This document shows, piece by piece, positions 17,454 through 25,455 of a DNA stretch of 30,537 bases (position 1 is its first letter; each line of letters starts with the position of its first letter). The position numbers and the translations under genes were made by a program. The DNA lies in contig JBFEUI010000026.1 of NCBI GenBank assembly GCA_041547565.1, forward strand, positions 1 through 30,537, given 5' to 3'. Origin of the DNA: JBFEUI01 sp041547565. GTDB taxonomy: Bacteria > Pseudomonadota > Gammaproteobacteria > Thiohalomonadales > Thiohalomonadaceae. The notes beneath the pieces are model-generated. The model worked only from the letters and a program-made list of their open reading frames with translations, was not told the origin of the DNA and did no database searches.

Positions 17454-17472
17454 GTATACCGCGGGTCCATGG
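17454..17472. repeat. Diverged fragment of the 51-bp repeat
   Basis: GTATACCGCGGGTCCATGG matches the GTACACCGCGGATCCATGG core of the 51-bp unit at 17 of 19 positions. A small stem, CCGCC and GGCGG around GTCCAT (17436-17451), lies just before it. The fragment suggests that the array was once longer. Between 17405 and 17453 nothing else is recognisable. Confidence 0.6.
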
Positions 17473-17499
17473 GTGCGCACAGGTTCAGAAGGAGGGATA

Positions 17500-17592
17500 A
17501 TGGCTGACCTCGACGGCCCCCGAAGCATGGCGGTATTACAATGGTTTCGCCCGCATCGGCGGGTTGCTCACTCACGTTCCGTGAATGGGTGA
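17500..17592 (+). CDS. Possible 30-residue small ORF with strong ribosome binding site
   Basis: ATG 17500 follows AGAAGGAGG at ideal spacing and opens a 30-codon frame: MADLDGPRSMAVLQWF, then RPHRRVAHSRSVNG and TGA at 17590-17592. The peptide is basic at its C-terminus and resembles no family I know. A 5-bp stem CCCGC and GCGGG with loop ATCG lies inside the frame. It is in the repeat-bearing gap before the UPF0114 gene, 37 bp upstream of it. It may be a small protein, a leader peptide for the next gene, or chance. Support is only the Shine-Dalgarno sequence. Confidence 0.3.
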   Translation: MADLDGPRSMAVLQWFRPHRRVAHSRSVNG

Positions 17593-17628
17593 AAACAGCA
17601 AGTTTACTCAAGCTGAATTGAGAGACAG

Positions 17629-18171
17629 ATGAGACAAGTAGAGAAGATATTTGAAGGTATGTTGTGGCAGAGCCGCTTTGCCGTCATCTTTGCCGTTATC
17701 GCCAGCCTGCTCAGTTCCCTGGCAATGTTTTATATGGCGACAGTTGATGCTTATTTCATGCTGTCACATCTTGCGGAATATATTTCGCCTGCCCTGGATC
17801 AGGCCGAGCGTGCCTTGCTGAGAAGCAGCACCATTACGCATGTTGTCGAGATTGTTGATGGCTACCTGCTTGCCACGGTGCTGCTGATATTCGCCCTGGG
17901 CCTGTACGAACTGTTTATCAGCAAAATCGATCAGGCGGAAGGAACGGCCACATCATCCAATGTATTGTTGATCACCAGCCTGGATGATCTGAAAGGCCGG
18001 CTGGCAAAAGTAATTTTGATGATTTTGATCGTAAAGTTCTTTGAGCATGCCATCAGCATGTCGTTTAGCTCGGCACTCGACCTGCTGATGCTGGCCGGGG
18101 GCATCGCCCTAATCGGCCTGTCGCTCTATCTCTCCCACGCCGGTGAGAACAGTGACAGGCAGGCGGGTTAA
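17629..18171 (+). CDS. UPF0114 (YqhA) family membrane protein
   Basis: 180 residues, slightly longer than E. coli YqhA (164). Three or four membrane helices are evident: FAVIFAVIASLLSSLAMFY near the start, VDGYLLATVLLIFALGLYE in the middle, and VILMILIVKFFEHAI with MLAGGIALIGLSLYL at the end. The YELFISKID turn, and SLDDLKGRLAKVILMILIV just after it, are characteristic of UPF0114. The function is not established. GAGAGACAG lies before ATG 17629. It appears monocistronic, with the repeat region upstream and about 90 bp before the thioredoxin operon. Confidence 0.87.
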   Translation: MRQVEKIFEGMLWQSRFAVIFAVIASLLSSLAMFYMATVDAYFMLSHLAEYISPALDQAERALLRSSTITHVVEIVDGYLLATVLLIFALGLYELFISKIDQAEGTATSSNVLLITSLDDLKGRLAKVILMILIVKFFEHAISMSFSSALDLLMLAGGIALIGLSLYLSHAGENSDRQAG

Positions 18172-18261
18172 GAACTAATTCCATGATTCCATGTCTTAAC
18201 CGCTAGCACTGGCGTGCACGGTGAGATGGAATAATATGAAACAGACAGTGGTCTTTCTAAT

Positions 18262-18750
18262 ATGACGAAGATGAAACGTATTACTGGTATTGCAGCACTG
18301 GTTATTCTGTTTGCCCCGCTATGGGTGCAGGCCACAGATGTCAGTTTCACGGATCTGCAAGGGCGGGAGCAGAAGCTGTCTGACTACACTGGCAAGTGGG
18401 TGGTGGTCAATTACTGGGCGACCTGGTGTCCCCCGTGCCTGGATGAAATTCCTGATCTTGTCGACTTTCACGAAAGGCACAAGGATAGCGATGCGGTGGT
18501 GCTGGGTTTCAACATGGAGGAGATCAACCGCAAACAGCTGGCCCGGTTTGTTGATGAGAATTTTGTGAGTTATCCGGTTATTCCCATGGATGACGATACG
18601 CCACTGCTCGGCTCGGTGCCGGGATTGCCGACGACCTATCTTGTCGGGCCGGACGGGAAGATCGTGGCAAGAAAGGTGGGGCCAGTCAGTGCAGACGGGA
18701 TTGAGGCGTATATCAACAAGAGTATGGCAGAATCAAAATCAGGGCAGTGA
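18262..18750 (+). CDS. TlpA-family periplasmic thioredoxin-like protein
   Basis: 162 residues. A signal peptide (RITGIAALVILFAPLWVQA) leads to a thioredoxin-fold domain of TlpA/ResA type. The redox motif is in NYWATWCPPCLDEIP (WCPPC), and the cis-proline is in GLPTTYLVGPDGK. Such proteins reduce or exchange disulfides in the periplasm, often for cytochrome maturation or metal-site assembly. The start may be ATG 18262 or ATG 18271; both leave a usable signal. It opens a run of five closely packed genes: a second thioredoxin-fold protein, an outer-membrane factor, an adaptor and acylphosphatase. The client is unknown; no cytochrome assembly gene is nearby. Confidence 0.9.
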   Translation: MTKMKRITGIAALVILFAPLWVQATDVSFTDLQGREQKLSDYTGKWVVVNYWATWCPPCLDEIPDLVDFHERHKDSDAVVLGFNMEEINRKQLARFVDENFVSYPVIPMDDDTPLLGSVPGLPTTYLVGPDGKIVARKVGPVSADGIEAYINKSMAESKSGQ

Positions 18751-18779
18751 GTTGCGCGGTTTTGTCGGGGGGATCTTGC

Positions 18780-19313
18780 ATGCATCGATTACTGATTATA
18801 GGTTTACTTTTTGGTATCACCCTTGTCTCGCCGGTGACGGCGCAGACGCGCGATGCCTACACCCATTTTTTCCAGGAAACCTTCGGCGATTTTTCCGAGG
18901 AACTGGAGAATGCGCGTGACCAGGGGAAAAAAGGGGTGATGCTGTTTTTCGAGATGGACGAGTGTCCCTTCTGTCACTACATGAAAAAAAATGTCCTGAG
19001 CCAGCCCGAAGTCCAGGCCTATTTTCGTGAGCACTTCCTGCTGTTTCCGGTCGATATAGAAGGCGATATCGAGATCACCGATTTCAAGGGCAATACCATG
19101 ACGCAAAAGGACTTTGCCTTTAAGGTAAACCGGGTGCGTGCAACGCCGGTGATTGCCTTCTATGACCTGGAAGGCAGGCAGATCCACCGCTATACCGGGC
19201 GTACCTCCGGCGCGGAGGAATTTATGTGGATGGGCGAGTATGTTGCTGACGGGCATTATAAATCCACCCGATTCACCCGCTTCAAGCGGACAAAAAAGAA
19301 AGCAAGCAAGTAA
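18780..19313 (+). CDS. Exported thioredoxin-fold protein (SoxW/DsbD-C-like)
   Basis: About 177 residues with a signal peptide (LLIIGLLFGITLVSPVTAQ). The mature part is a thioredoxin-fold domain: GKKGVMLFFEMDECPFCHYM contains the CPFC redox motif, and RATPVIAFYDLEG has the cis-proline. It resembles thioredoxin-like SoxW and related periplasmic reductases. A Lys-rich tail (RFKRTKKKASK) is unusual for a periplasmic redox protein and may bind membranes or acidic partners. ATG 18780 is chosen because GGGGGGA lies about 6 nt upstream and it begins the signal peptide directly; an in-frame start near 18747 would add a non-signal extension. It follows TlpA by 29 bp and precedes the TolC-like gene by 10 bp. 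Confidence 0.87.
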   Translation: MHRLLIIGLLFGITLVSPVTAQTRDAYTHFFQETFGDFSEELENARDQGKKGVMLFFEMDECPFCHYMKKNVLSQPEVQAYFREHFLLFPVDIEGDIEITDFKGNTMTQKDFAFKVNRVRATPVIAFYDLEGRQIHRYTGRTSGAEEFMWMGEYVADGHYKSTRFTRFKRTKKKASK

Positions 19314-19323
19314 CCGCTGCGCT

Positions 19324-20640
19324 ATGAACCGGCCACGTCTGCGTTATCCAGTCGTTATCGCAGGTATCATCCTGAACCTCAGCGCGCTCCAGGCAACAGC
19401 CCAGGAGGGCGCCGCCTCCTTGCCGCAACCGCTAACGCTGGAATATGCGCTGACACAGGTGGAGGTGGCCGACCCGCTGCTGCAGCAGGCAGAGGCGCGC
19501 CGGGCACGGGCGCTGGCGGAAGCCCGGTTAGCTGATTCGCAAACCGACATCGACGTCAGTCTCAACGGACGTTTGATGTGGATAGAACCCTCGGATATCG
19601 CCTATGACGATGGGCCGGATGACCACCAGTTGAGCCTGGTGGCACGCAAGAATCTCTATGATTTCGGGCGCAGTGCCGCGAGACGCTCGGCTGCCGAGGC
19701 GACATCGCGCAGTGTGACCTGGCAATACCAAAACAGCCTGCTTCAGCGGCGTATCACCATCATGCAGCGATTTTTCGATGTACTGCTGGCCGATCTGGAG
19801 TTTGCCCGTGATAACGAGGCGCTTGCGGTCGCTTTCGTATCGCTTGACCGCCTGCGCAACCGTCATGAGTTGGGGCAGGTATCCGATATAGCATTGCTGG
19901 AGAAAGAGAGCGAGTATCAAAAGGTATTGCGCCAGCGCAATATCAGTCAGAACAGGCAACGCGCGACACGTTCGCGCCTGGCCATCGCCCTCAACCGTCC
20001 CTCGCAGTTGCCTGCCGAACTGGCGATGCCCGAGCTCTCGCAGCTTGAACGTTCACTGCCTGATTATGAGCTGTTGCTGAATAAGGCGCTCAGTGATAAC
20101 CCGGCTATTCGCCTGCACCAGGAACGTGTGAATGCGGCCCAGAAGCAGATTGAAGCGGCGCGCGCAGACCGCCACCCCACTATCAATGGTGAAGTCGCGG
20201 CCTCGGAGTATTCGCGTGAAAAAGGATCGAATGATAAATGGCAGGCCGGTATCGTGTTTGAAGTTCCGCTGTATAGCGGCGCCAGAGTAGATGCCTCAGT
20301 ATCCAGGGCAAAGGCTACGCTTTATGAAGCGCAGGCGGCTTTGCTGGAGGCGAAGAATGAATTGCGGCAGGCTGTGCTTGACCTCTGGCTGGAACTGCAG
20401 AACCTGAAGATCCAGCGTCAGGAGGCCGCGTCACAGCAGGAGTACCGTGAACTGTATCTGGATCGTAGTCGGGCCGATTACGAGATGGAGTATCAGACCG
20501 ATCTGGGTGATGCCATGGTCAGACTGTCCGAGACCGAGCTGTTGAGCAAGCAGACGGACTTCCAGATTGCGCTGGCCTGGGAGAAACTGGACGCGTTGAC
20601 TGCCGGTCCGGTCGTTACCGAGGCGGTAAAGGTGGAGTGA
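19324..20640 (+). CDS. TolC-family outer membrane efflux protein
   Basis: 438 residues. A signal peptide (VVIAGIILNLSALQATAQ) precedes two repeats of the outer-membrane efflux protein type: LTLEYALTQVEVADPLLQQA near the start, long heptad-rich helices, and a second half beginning LLNKALSDNPAIRLHQERV. It lacks a lipobox, so it is of the TolC rather than the OprM lipoprotein kind. TolC-like trimers form the outer-membrane duct for RND, ABC or MFS exporters. The start ATG 19324 is fixed by the signal peptide; no clear ribosome binding site is seen and it may depend on coupling with the upstream gene. The HlyD-like adaptor follows at once. No inner-membrane pump gene is present in the operon. Confidence 0.9.
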   Translation: MNRPRLRYPVVIAGIILNLSALQATAQEGAASLPQPLTLEYALTQVEVADPLLQQAEARRARALAEARLADSQTDIDVSLNGRLMWIEPSDIAYDDGPDDHQLSLVARKNLYDFGRSAARRSAAEATSRSVTWQYQNSLLQRRITIMQRFFDVLLADLEFARDNEALAVAFVSLDRLRNRHELGQVSDIALLEKESEYQKVLRQRNISQNRQRATRSRLAIALNRPSQLPAELAMPELSQLERSLPDYELLLNKALSDNPAIRLHQERVNAAQKQIEAARADRHPTINGEVAASEYSREKGSNDKWQAGIVFEVPLYSGARVDASVSRAKATLYEAQAALLEAKNELRQAVLDLWLELQNLKIQRQEAASQQEYRELYLDRSRADYEMEYQTDLGDAMVRLSETELLSKQTDFQIALAWEKLDALTAGPVVTEAVKVE

Positions 20641-20642
20641 AC

Positions 20643-21416
20643 ATGGAACAACAACGATCAATACGTGCAGCCGTTTTTTGCGCCGCGATGTTAATAGCCG
20701 GTCCGCTTCTGGCCGCCGAGTATGATGCAACACTGGAATGGGCCAGGCGTGTGGAGTTGGGAACACTGGTCTCCGGTGTGGTGCAGCAGGTGGATGCGCG
20801 ACCTGGGGATCGGGTCGATAAGGGTGCGATTCTGTTACGTTTGGACAGCCGCGGTTTTGCGGCCGAACTGCAGCGTGCCAGAGCCGAAGTCAGTCGCACA
20901 CAGAAGGAGCGGGCAGAAGCGTTGAACGAGAAACAGCGTGCCGAGGAGTTGTATGACCGGACCCTGTTGTCGCAGCACGATCTTGAGCTGGCCAACCTGC
21001 TCGCAGCACAGGCAGAGAACGCCTACAGCGAGGCCCAGGCAGGACTCACCACGGCAACACTTGAGCTGGAATACAGCGTTATGCGGGCACCGTTTGATGC
21101 CCTCGTGCTTGAACGGCGGGCTGAGCGCGGACAGACGGTTGTCGCGTCCATGACGAGCCCCACCCTGTTTGTGCTGGTTGAGGCAGAGAGCATGAATGCG
21201 CGCATCAGTCTTTCTCCTGAAATCATCGATACCGTGAAAAGCGGAGCTGCTGCCACGGTGCGCGTGGGCGGGCGGGAATATCCCGCAAAGGTGCTCTATG
21301 TCGGTCTTGAACCCGATGCAACGGAGCAGGCACTGCGTTACCCGGTGCTGGTGGAGTTTCAAACGGCCGGCACCCTGTTGCGTGCCGGCATGCCTGCTAC
21401 GGTCGAATTGCAGTGA
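20643..21416 (+). CDS. HlyD-like periplasmic adaptor (membrane fusion protein)
   Basis: About 257 residues, short for the family. After a cleavable signal (AAMLIAGPLLAAEYD) come the lipoyl half-motif VSGVVQQVDARPGDRVDKG, a helical hairpin (~70-125) with EVSRTQKERAEALNEKQRA, the second lipoyl half MRAPFDALVLERRAERGQTV, and a beta-barrel ending in LRAGMPATVEL. These adaptors bridge an inner-membrane pump and a TolC duct. ATG 20643 is preferred, with GGTGGAG 5 nt upstream; GTG 20637, overlapping the TolC-like stop, would add two residues. It lacks the C-terminal membrane-proximal domain of long RND adaptors. Its stop overlaps the acylphosphatase start. Confidence 0.88.
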   Translation: MEQQRSIRAAVFCAAMLIAGPLLAAEYDATLEWARRVELGTLVSGVVQQVDARPGDRVDKGAILLRLDSRGFAAELQRARAEVSRTQKERAEALNEKQRAEELYDRTLLSQHDLELANLLAAQAENAYSEAQAGLTTATLELEYSVMRAPFDALVLERRAERGQTVVASMTSPTLFVLVEAESMNARISLSPEIIDTVKSGAAATVRVGGREYPAKVLYVGLEPDATEQALRYPVLVEFQTAGTLLRAGMPATVELQ

Positions 21417-21682
21417 GCCAGTGCATACGCTGCCGGATTCGCGGGCGGGTTCAGGGCGTCTGGTACCGGGCCAGTACCCAGGAACAGGCCGTGCGATTCG
21501 GTATCACGGGTTACGCCAGGAATATGTACGATGGCAGTGTTGAGGTGCTCGCCTGTGGGGAGAAAGCCGCGCTGGATAAGCTCAAGGCGTGGCTGTGGGA
21601 TGGACCTCGTGCGGCCGAGGTGACGGAGGTGGCCTGTGATGTGGTGGATGCGGTGGCTGTGTCCGGTTTTGTCACCGGTTGA
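21413..21682 (+). CDS. acyP: Acylphosphatase
   Basis: 89 residues, the standard length. Both signatures are present: RIRGRVQGVWYRAST, with the catalytic Arg binding phosphate, and GYARNMYDGSVEV, with the catalytic Asn. It hydrolyses acyl phosphates such as acetyl or carbamoyl phosphate in the cytosol. The GTG start overlaps the adaptor stop (GTGA), so it is translated as part of the upstream operon even though it should work in the cytosol, unlike its exported neighbours. The last base is 65 bp from the convergent lytic transglycosylase gene; no terminator is evident between them. Confidence 0.95.
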   Translation: MSQCIRCRIRGRVQGVWYRASTQEQAVRFGITGYARNMYDGSVEVLACGEKAALDKLKAWLWDGPRAAEVTEVACDVVDAVAVSGFVTG

Positions 21683-21747
21683 CCCGCTCTGCGGATATGA
21701 TCTGGCAGGGGCAAAGCGCACAGTGTCTGTCCCTCTCAACCGGTCTG

Positions 21748-22311
21748 TTATTTGCGCCAGTTGTTCCGCAGTGCGGTAAATACCTTGTTTGGATAGCGTG
21801 TGCTGCCCCTGCTGCCGTTGTAGCGTGCCAGGGCACGGTTCCAGTCGCCCTTTTCCATGTCCAGATAGTAGCGCAGGATGGTGCAGCCGAAACGCAGGTT
21901 GGTGTGCATTGCGAACAGGTTGTCGTCGGGCCGGCCGATCTCTTTCAGCCAGAACGGCATGATCTGCATCAGGCCGCGGGCACCGGCATAGGAGATGGCA
22001 AAGCGGTCGAAGTTGCTCTCGACCTGAATCACTGCCAGTACCAGTTCGGGGGGAAGGCTGACGCGGCTTGCCTCAAGGTGGAGCTGCTTGAGCAGCTCCA
22101 GCCGTTCACGTTCATCGGGCAGCCGTTTTGCCAGTCGGTGTGAGTAATCGGTAAGCCACACTTCCGCATCGAAGCGATCAAAACCGCCTGACTGGTCGGC
22201 CATGGCCGTTATCAGCCGTCTTTTCAGCTCTGGATCGGGCTGGCTGGCCGGTGTCGCCAGCACTGCTGAAGACAGTGCCACAAGCAGGGTGAATACGAGT
22301 TGACGCAGCAT
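21748..22311 (-). CDS. Lytic transglycosylase, SLT domain
   Basis: About 187 residues. A signal peptide (LRQLVFTLLVALSSAVLA) directs export. The C-terminal two thirds is an SLT-type domain with family-1 motifs: the catalytic Glu in VIQVESNFDRFAIS, ARGLMQIMPFW, and ALARYNGS. It cleaves peptidoglycan glycan strands to 1,6-anhydro products in the periplasm. It is soluble or loosely membrane-bound, with no lipobox. ATG 22311 starts the signal directly; upstream in-frame codons would add an unconvincing extension. A small SLT gene next to proS is a common gammaproteobacterial arrangement. The end RNNWRK is abrupt, but that is usual for this short type. Confidence 0.92.
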   Translation of the reverse strand: MLRQLVFTLLVALSSAVLATPASQPDPELKRRLITAMADQSGGFDRFDAEVWLTDYSHRLAKRLPDERERLELLKQLHLEASRVSLPPELVLAVIQVESNFDRFAISYAGARGLMQIMPFWLKEIGRPDDNLFAMHTNLRFGCTILRYYLDMEKGDWNRALARYNGSRGSTRYPNKVFTALRNNWRK

Positions 22312-22418
22312 CGATGTCCGTTTATTTGCCTCAATACAGCCCGAACATAGCAAAGAACAGCGCTGCGGTTAAGTCCGTCTGGCATCAGGGCCAGGGGCAA
22401 AAAAGGGTGGTGTGTTCC

Positions 22419-24140
22419 TCAGGAGAGCTTTTCCCTGATGAATTCAAGCAGCGAGTCGAGGGGTATGTCCTGCTTTTCGGCATCACTACGGCCTTTGTAC
22501 TCGAAGCTGCCTGCATCCAGACCCCGATCGCTCAGTACTATCCGGTGGGGGACGCCGATCAACTCCATATCGGCGAACATGACACCGGGGCGCTCGCCGC
22601 GATCGTCGAACAGTACCTCGATGCCGGCGGCCTGCAGTTCGGTATAAATCTTTTCCGCCGCCTCACGCAGACGCTGGGATTTCTGCATATTGATCGGGCA
22701 CAGCGCGAGCTGGAATGGTGCGATGGCATCGGGCCAGATGATACCGCGTTCGTCATGGTTCTGCTCGATGGCGGCGGCCACGACGCGTGAGACGCCGATG
22801 CCGTAGCAGCCCATGGTCATTACCACCGATTTGCCGTTCTCATCCAGCACGTTGGCATTCATCGCCTGGCTGTACTTGTCGCCCAGCTGGAAGATGTGGC
22901 CGACTTCGATACCGCGTTTGATAGTGAGCGTGCCCTTGCCGTCAGGACTGGGATCGCCCTCGACCACGTTTCTGATGTCCGCCACCTCGGGCTCAGGCAG
23001 GTCACGGCCCCAGTTGACCCCCGTCAGGTGCTTGCCGTCTTCATTTGCACCGCAGACAAAATCTGCAACCTGCAGCGCGCCGCGGTCGGCAATGACCGGA
23101 ATGCCGATGTCGACCGGGCCGATGGAGCCGGGATTGCAGCCGACGGCGGCACGGATATCATCGTCGCTGGCGAAGGTAAGCGGGGCGAACACCTGAGGCA
23201 GTTTCTCCGCCTTGATTTCATTCAACTCGTGGTCGCCGCGCAGCACCAGCGCCACTACGCCCTCAAGCTCGCCCTCTTCGCTGGCACCGTGCACAAGCAG
23301 TGTTTTCAGTGTCTGGCTGGCGTCGACCTTGAGGAAGGCGCTGACCTCCTCGATCGAGTGCTGCTCCGGTGTGTCTATAACCTGTATGTCTGCGCCCGGG
23401 GCAGGGCACTCTGCCGCCGGTGCCACGGCTTCGGCCATCTCGATGTTGGCGGCGTAGTTGCTTTCGGTGCTGAAGGCGATGGCATCCTCACCCGAGTCGG
23501 CCAGTACGTGGAACTCCTGCGAGCCGCTGCCGCCGATGGCGCCGGTGTCGGCCTGCACCGCGCGGAAGTTCAGACCCATGCGCGAGAAAATGCGGCTGTA
23601 GGTATCGTGCATCAGCTGGTAGGTCTGTTCCAGTGAGGCATGGTCGATGTGGAAGGAGTAAGCGTCTTTCATCAGGAATTCGCGGGCACGCATCACGCCG
23701 AAGCGGGGACGGCGCTCGTCGCGGAACTTGGTCTGGATCTGGTAGAAATTGGCCGGCAGTTGCTTGTAGCTGCGCAGTTCATTGCGGATCAGATCGGTGA
23801 TGATCTCCTCGTGGGTGGGTCCGAAACAGAACTCGCGGTTGTGGCGGTCGGTGATGCGCAGCATCTCCGGGCCAAACTGCTCCCAGCGTCCGGATTCCTG
23901 CCACAGCTCGGCCGGCTGCACCGCGGGCATCAGCACCTCCTGGGCCCCGGCGCGGTTCATCTCCTCACGCACGATCTGCTCAACCTTGCGCAACACACGC
24001 AGCCCCATGGGCAACCAGGTGTAGAGGCCGGAGGCGAGTTTGCGGATCATGCCGGCCCGCAGCATCAACTGGTGGCTGATGACCTCGGCATCGGAGGGGG
24101 TCTCTTTGACGGTGGCGATCAGGAAATTGGAGGTGCGCAT
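22419..24140 (-). CDS. proS: Prolyl-tRNA synthetase (bacterial type)
   Basis: 573 residues, full length for the bacterial type. It charges tRNA-Pro with proline. The class II core has motif 1 around [14 protein letters not shown], motif 2 in [21 protein letters not shown] split by the loop, and motif 3 near [20 protein letters not shown]. Between motifs 2 and 3 a YbaK-like editing insertion (~225-400) removes misacylated Ala-tRNA-Pro, with the segment KTLLVHG near its start. The C-terminal anticodon-binding domain holds [16 protein letters not shown]. The ATG at 24140 gives the family N-terminus [11 protein letters not shown] -10 hexamer lies about 55 bp upstream. Confidence 0.98.
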   Translation of the reverse strand: MRTSNFLIATVKETPSDAEVISHQLMLRAGMIRKLASGLYTWLPMGLRVLRKVEQIVREEMNRAGAQEVLMPAVQPAELWQESGRWEQFGPEMLRITDRHNREFCFGPTHEEIITDLIRNELRSYKQLPANFYQIQTKFRDERRPRFGVMRAREFLMKDAYSFHIDHASLEQTYQLMHDTYSRIFSRMGLNFRAVQADTGAIGGSGSQEFHVLADSGEDAIAFSTESNYAANIEMAEAVAPAAECPAPGADIQVIDTPEQHSIEEVSAFLKVDASQTLKTLLVHGASEEGELEGVVALVLRGDHELNEIKAEKLPQVFAPLTFASDDDIRAAVGCNPGSIGPVDIGIPVIADRGALQVADFVCGANEDGKHLTGVNWGRDLPEPEVADIRNVVEGDPSPDGKGTLTIKRGIEVGHIFQLGDKYSQAMNANVLDENGKSVVMTMGCYGIGVSRVVAAAIEQNHDERGIIWPDAIAPFQLALCPINMQKSQRLREAAEKIYTELQAAGIEVLFDDRGERPGVMFADMELIGVPHRIVLSDRGLDAGSFEYKGRSDAEKQDIPLDSLLEFIREKLS

Positions 24141-24193
24141 GGGTCCGTTTCTACAGTTGATGACAGGGAAACGGGAAAGATACAGGATCGGGG

Positions 24194-24199
24194 ATTATA
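24194..24199 (-). promoter_or_regulatory. Consensus -10 upstream of proS
   Basis: On the minus strand the hexamer reads TATAAT, about 55 bp before the proS ATG. No good -35 is present at 16-18 nt; that position falls in the GTGAA-rich flank of the repeat element. Confidence 0.4.
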
Positions 24200-24209
24200 G
24201 GTGAAGCGG

Positions 24210-24330
24210 GTTTCGTGAAACGTGAATCGTGAAACGAATATAGGGCGCCCCATGGGCGCCGATTGCAGAATCGTGATGGCGGGCACGGCCCGCCCTATGT
24301 TTCGTGCCGTGAAAGGTAAATCGTGAAACG
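24210..24330. repeat. Structured intergenic repeat with inverted ends and duplicated flanks
   Basis: The core (24240-24298) begins ATAGGGCG and ends CGCCCTAT. It contains two perfect 7-bp hairpins with 3-nt loops: GGCGCCC/GGGCGCC (24244-24260) and GGCGGGC/GCCCGCC (24278-24294). Similar GTGAA-rich segments flank it: 24210-24236 and 24299-24330, both opening GTTTCGTG and ending ATCGTGAAACG. It looks like a small non-coding mobile or REP-like element sitting between proS and the tautomerase gene, within a 247-bp gap that holds no gene. Confidence 0.75.
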
Positions 24331-24387
24331 TTAAACGGGAAGGTTGACGGGCTGCGAGCAGGCCATATGCTTTGGTCACGTCTCACG

Positions 24388-24732
24388 TTAAAACGTCCCC
24401 CCGTTCCAGCCCCACATATGGCGCTGGGCGTCGGCAAATTCGATATAGATCCGCTCGCTGGCGATGCCCAGGGCCTCGCTGACAAGCGTGCAAAGTGTCT
24501 CCGAAAGCTCGGCTGTTTTGTTCTCGGGCAGGCCGATACTCTTCAACTCAAGGTAGGCGCAGGGGCTGTCGTCGCCGGCGAACAGCATCGGCACGCCCCC
24601 TTCGACGCTGACCATCACGTAGCGTTCTGGTTTGCCGAGGGCCCCGGCGACAGCCTGCGAACAACGGGGCAGCAGGGAGGCGCCTGTCTCACGGTCGAGA
24701 ACTTGATTGGTTTTGACTTGCAGCAGTGGCAT
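24388..24732 (-). CDS. MIF/phenylpyruvate tautomerase-related protein
   Basis: 114 residues, the usual MIF length. The N-terminus is MPLLQVKTN, so Pro is exposed as the catalytic base once Met is removed. Other MIF features are KPERYVMVSVEGGVPMLFAG, SDSPCAYLELKSIG-like pattern (here DDSPCAYLELKSIG) and ERIYIEFADAQRHMWGWNGGTF at the end, with the Asn-Gly-Thr-Phe terminus typical of the family. These trimeric proteins tautomerise phenylpyruvate or related keto acids; the bacterial role is not well known. GGAG lies 9 nt before the ATG. It is 12 bp downstream of the DUF4124 gene and probably cotranscribed with it. Confidence 0.9.
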   Translation of the reverse strand: MPLLQVKTNQVLDRETGASLLPRCSQAVAGALGKPERYVMVSVEGGVPMLFAGDDSPCAYLELKSIGLPENKTAELSETLCTLVSEALGIASERIYIEFADAQRHMWGWNGGTF

Positions 24733-24744
24733 AGGCGGCTGCTC

Positions 24745-25179
24745 CTACTTGCAGTATTTGTCGATCGCTTTCTGGGTTTCCTCGATCTTCTGCTGGCGCA
24801 TCTCCTCGCTCAACCTCATGACCTTGCCCTCGGGCGTGCGAATGCGCTTGCTGTTCTGGTAAATCGCGAGGTTCTTGGTGGCCGTCTCGCAGTTCTTGCG
24901 ATTGATTTCGGCCTGGTGCTCATCAAGCGTCTCGCTTTTATCGCTCTGCGGTTGTGCAGCGGCGGGGGATTCACCTTCCTCTTCGGCCTTCTGCTGCTGC
25001 CCTGCCGGGGCGGTGACTCGGGGCGGCGGGGCAATCGTTTCGGTCTCCTTGCCGGCCGGCGGGGTCTGTGAATAGTGAATGTTGCCCTCCTCATCCACCC
25101 ATTTGTACATGGCGGCAGAGGCCGTGCCTGTCAGGGCCATTGCGGATGTGAGGGTAATCAGAATCGCCAATTTACGCAT
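24745..25179 (-). CDS. DUF4124 domain-containing exported protein
   Basis: 144 residues. A signal peptide (LAILITLTSAMALTGTASA) precedes the DUF4124 motif MYKWVDEEGNIHYSQTPPAG at residues ~24-43. The rest is a Pro/Glu/Gln-rich linker and a charged C-terminal helix with two Cys (NCETATKNLAIY and DKYC near the end). The family has no known function; the short aromatic motif is often attached to envelope or repeat proteins. A ribosome binding site (GGAGTGGA) precedes the ATG. It starts a two-gene minus-strand unit with the MIF-like gene. Confidence 0.9.
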   Translation of the reverse strand: MRKLAILITLTSAMALTGTASAAMYKWVDEEGNIHYSQTPPAGKETETIAPPPRVTAPAGQQQKAEEEGESPAAAQPQSDKSETLDEHQAEINRKNCETATKNLAIYQNSKRIRTPEGKVMRLSEEMRQQKIEETQKAIDKYCK

Positions 25180-25356
25180 TGTGCGTCCACTCCATGTCGA
25201 TTAAGCGCAGATTCAATTATATATAGTGAATGATAGGATTTCTTTGCGTCAGAGCACAAGGTTTTACCCAGGATGGCCGGATGAATACCCCTTCTGCGTG
25301 TGCGTCTATCCCTTGCAGTATACGCTCTGGGCGCAGGATAAAGCGACCGTTCTCTC

Positions 25357-25385
25357 TTGACCTGCCCGGGGAATACAAGTAAGTT
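25357..25385 (+). promoter_or_regulatory. Candidate ilv operon promoter
   Basis: TTGACC (25357-25362) and TAAGTT (25380-25385) are 17 nt apart. The predicted start near 25392 gives a leader of about 64 nt before the ilvB GTG. The terminator-like hairpin at 25413-25435 would lie within that leader. The rest of the 276-bp gap (25180-25455) shows no gene. Confidence 0.5.
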
Positions 25386-25412
25386 TTAATGTTTTCATTC
25401 AGGCCCATTGCT

Positions 25413-25435
25413 AGCCCGTTTCAACGGGTTTTTTT
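25413..25435 (+). terminator. Leader terminator-like hairpin before ilvB
   Basis: AGCCCGT (25413-25419) pairs with ACGGGTT (25424-25430), with a G-U pair near the base and loop TTCA; the sequence continues as a run of T to 25435. It lies 20 bp upstream of the ilvB start, downstream of the candidate promoter, so it may act as an attenuator. No branched-chain-rich leader peptide was found before it. Confidence 0.65.
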
Positions 25436-25455
25436 GTCTACGGGAGTACCGCGAC

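Noticed and set aside
17145..17528. Long minus-strand frame with repeated HSCPSMEPRCTVHPVQ-like units
   Set aside because: It is produced by the 51-bp non-coding repeat, whose length is a multiple of three, and it runs into the LysM gene and its terminator.
25281..25380. Short frame before ilvB as an attenuation leader peptide
   Set aside because: Its codons are not enriched for Val, Leu or Ile, no ribosome binding site is clear, and it would lie upstream of the best promoter candidate.
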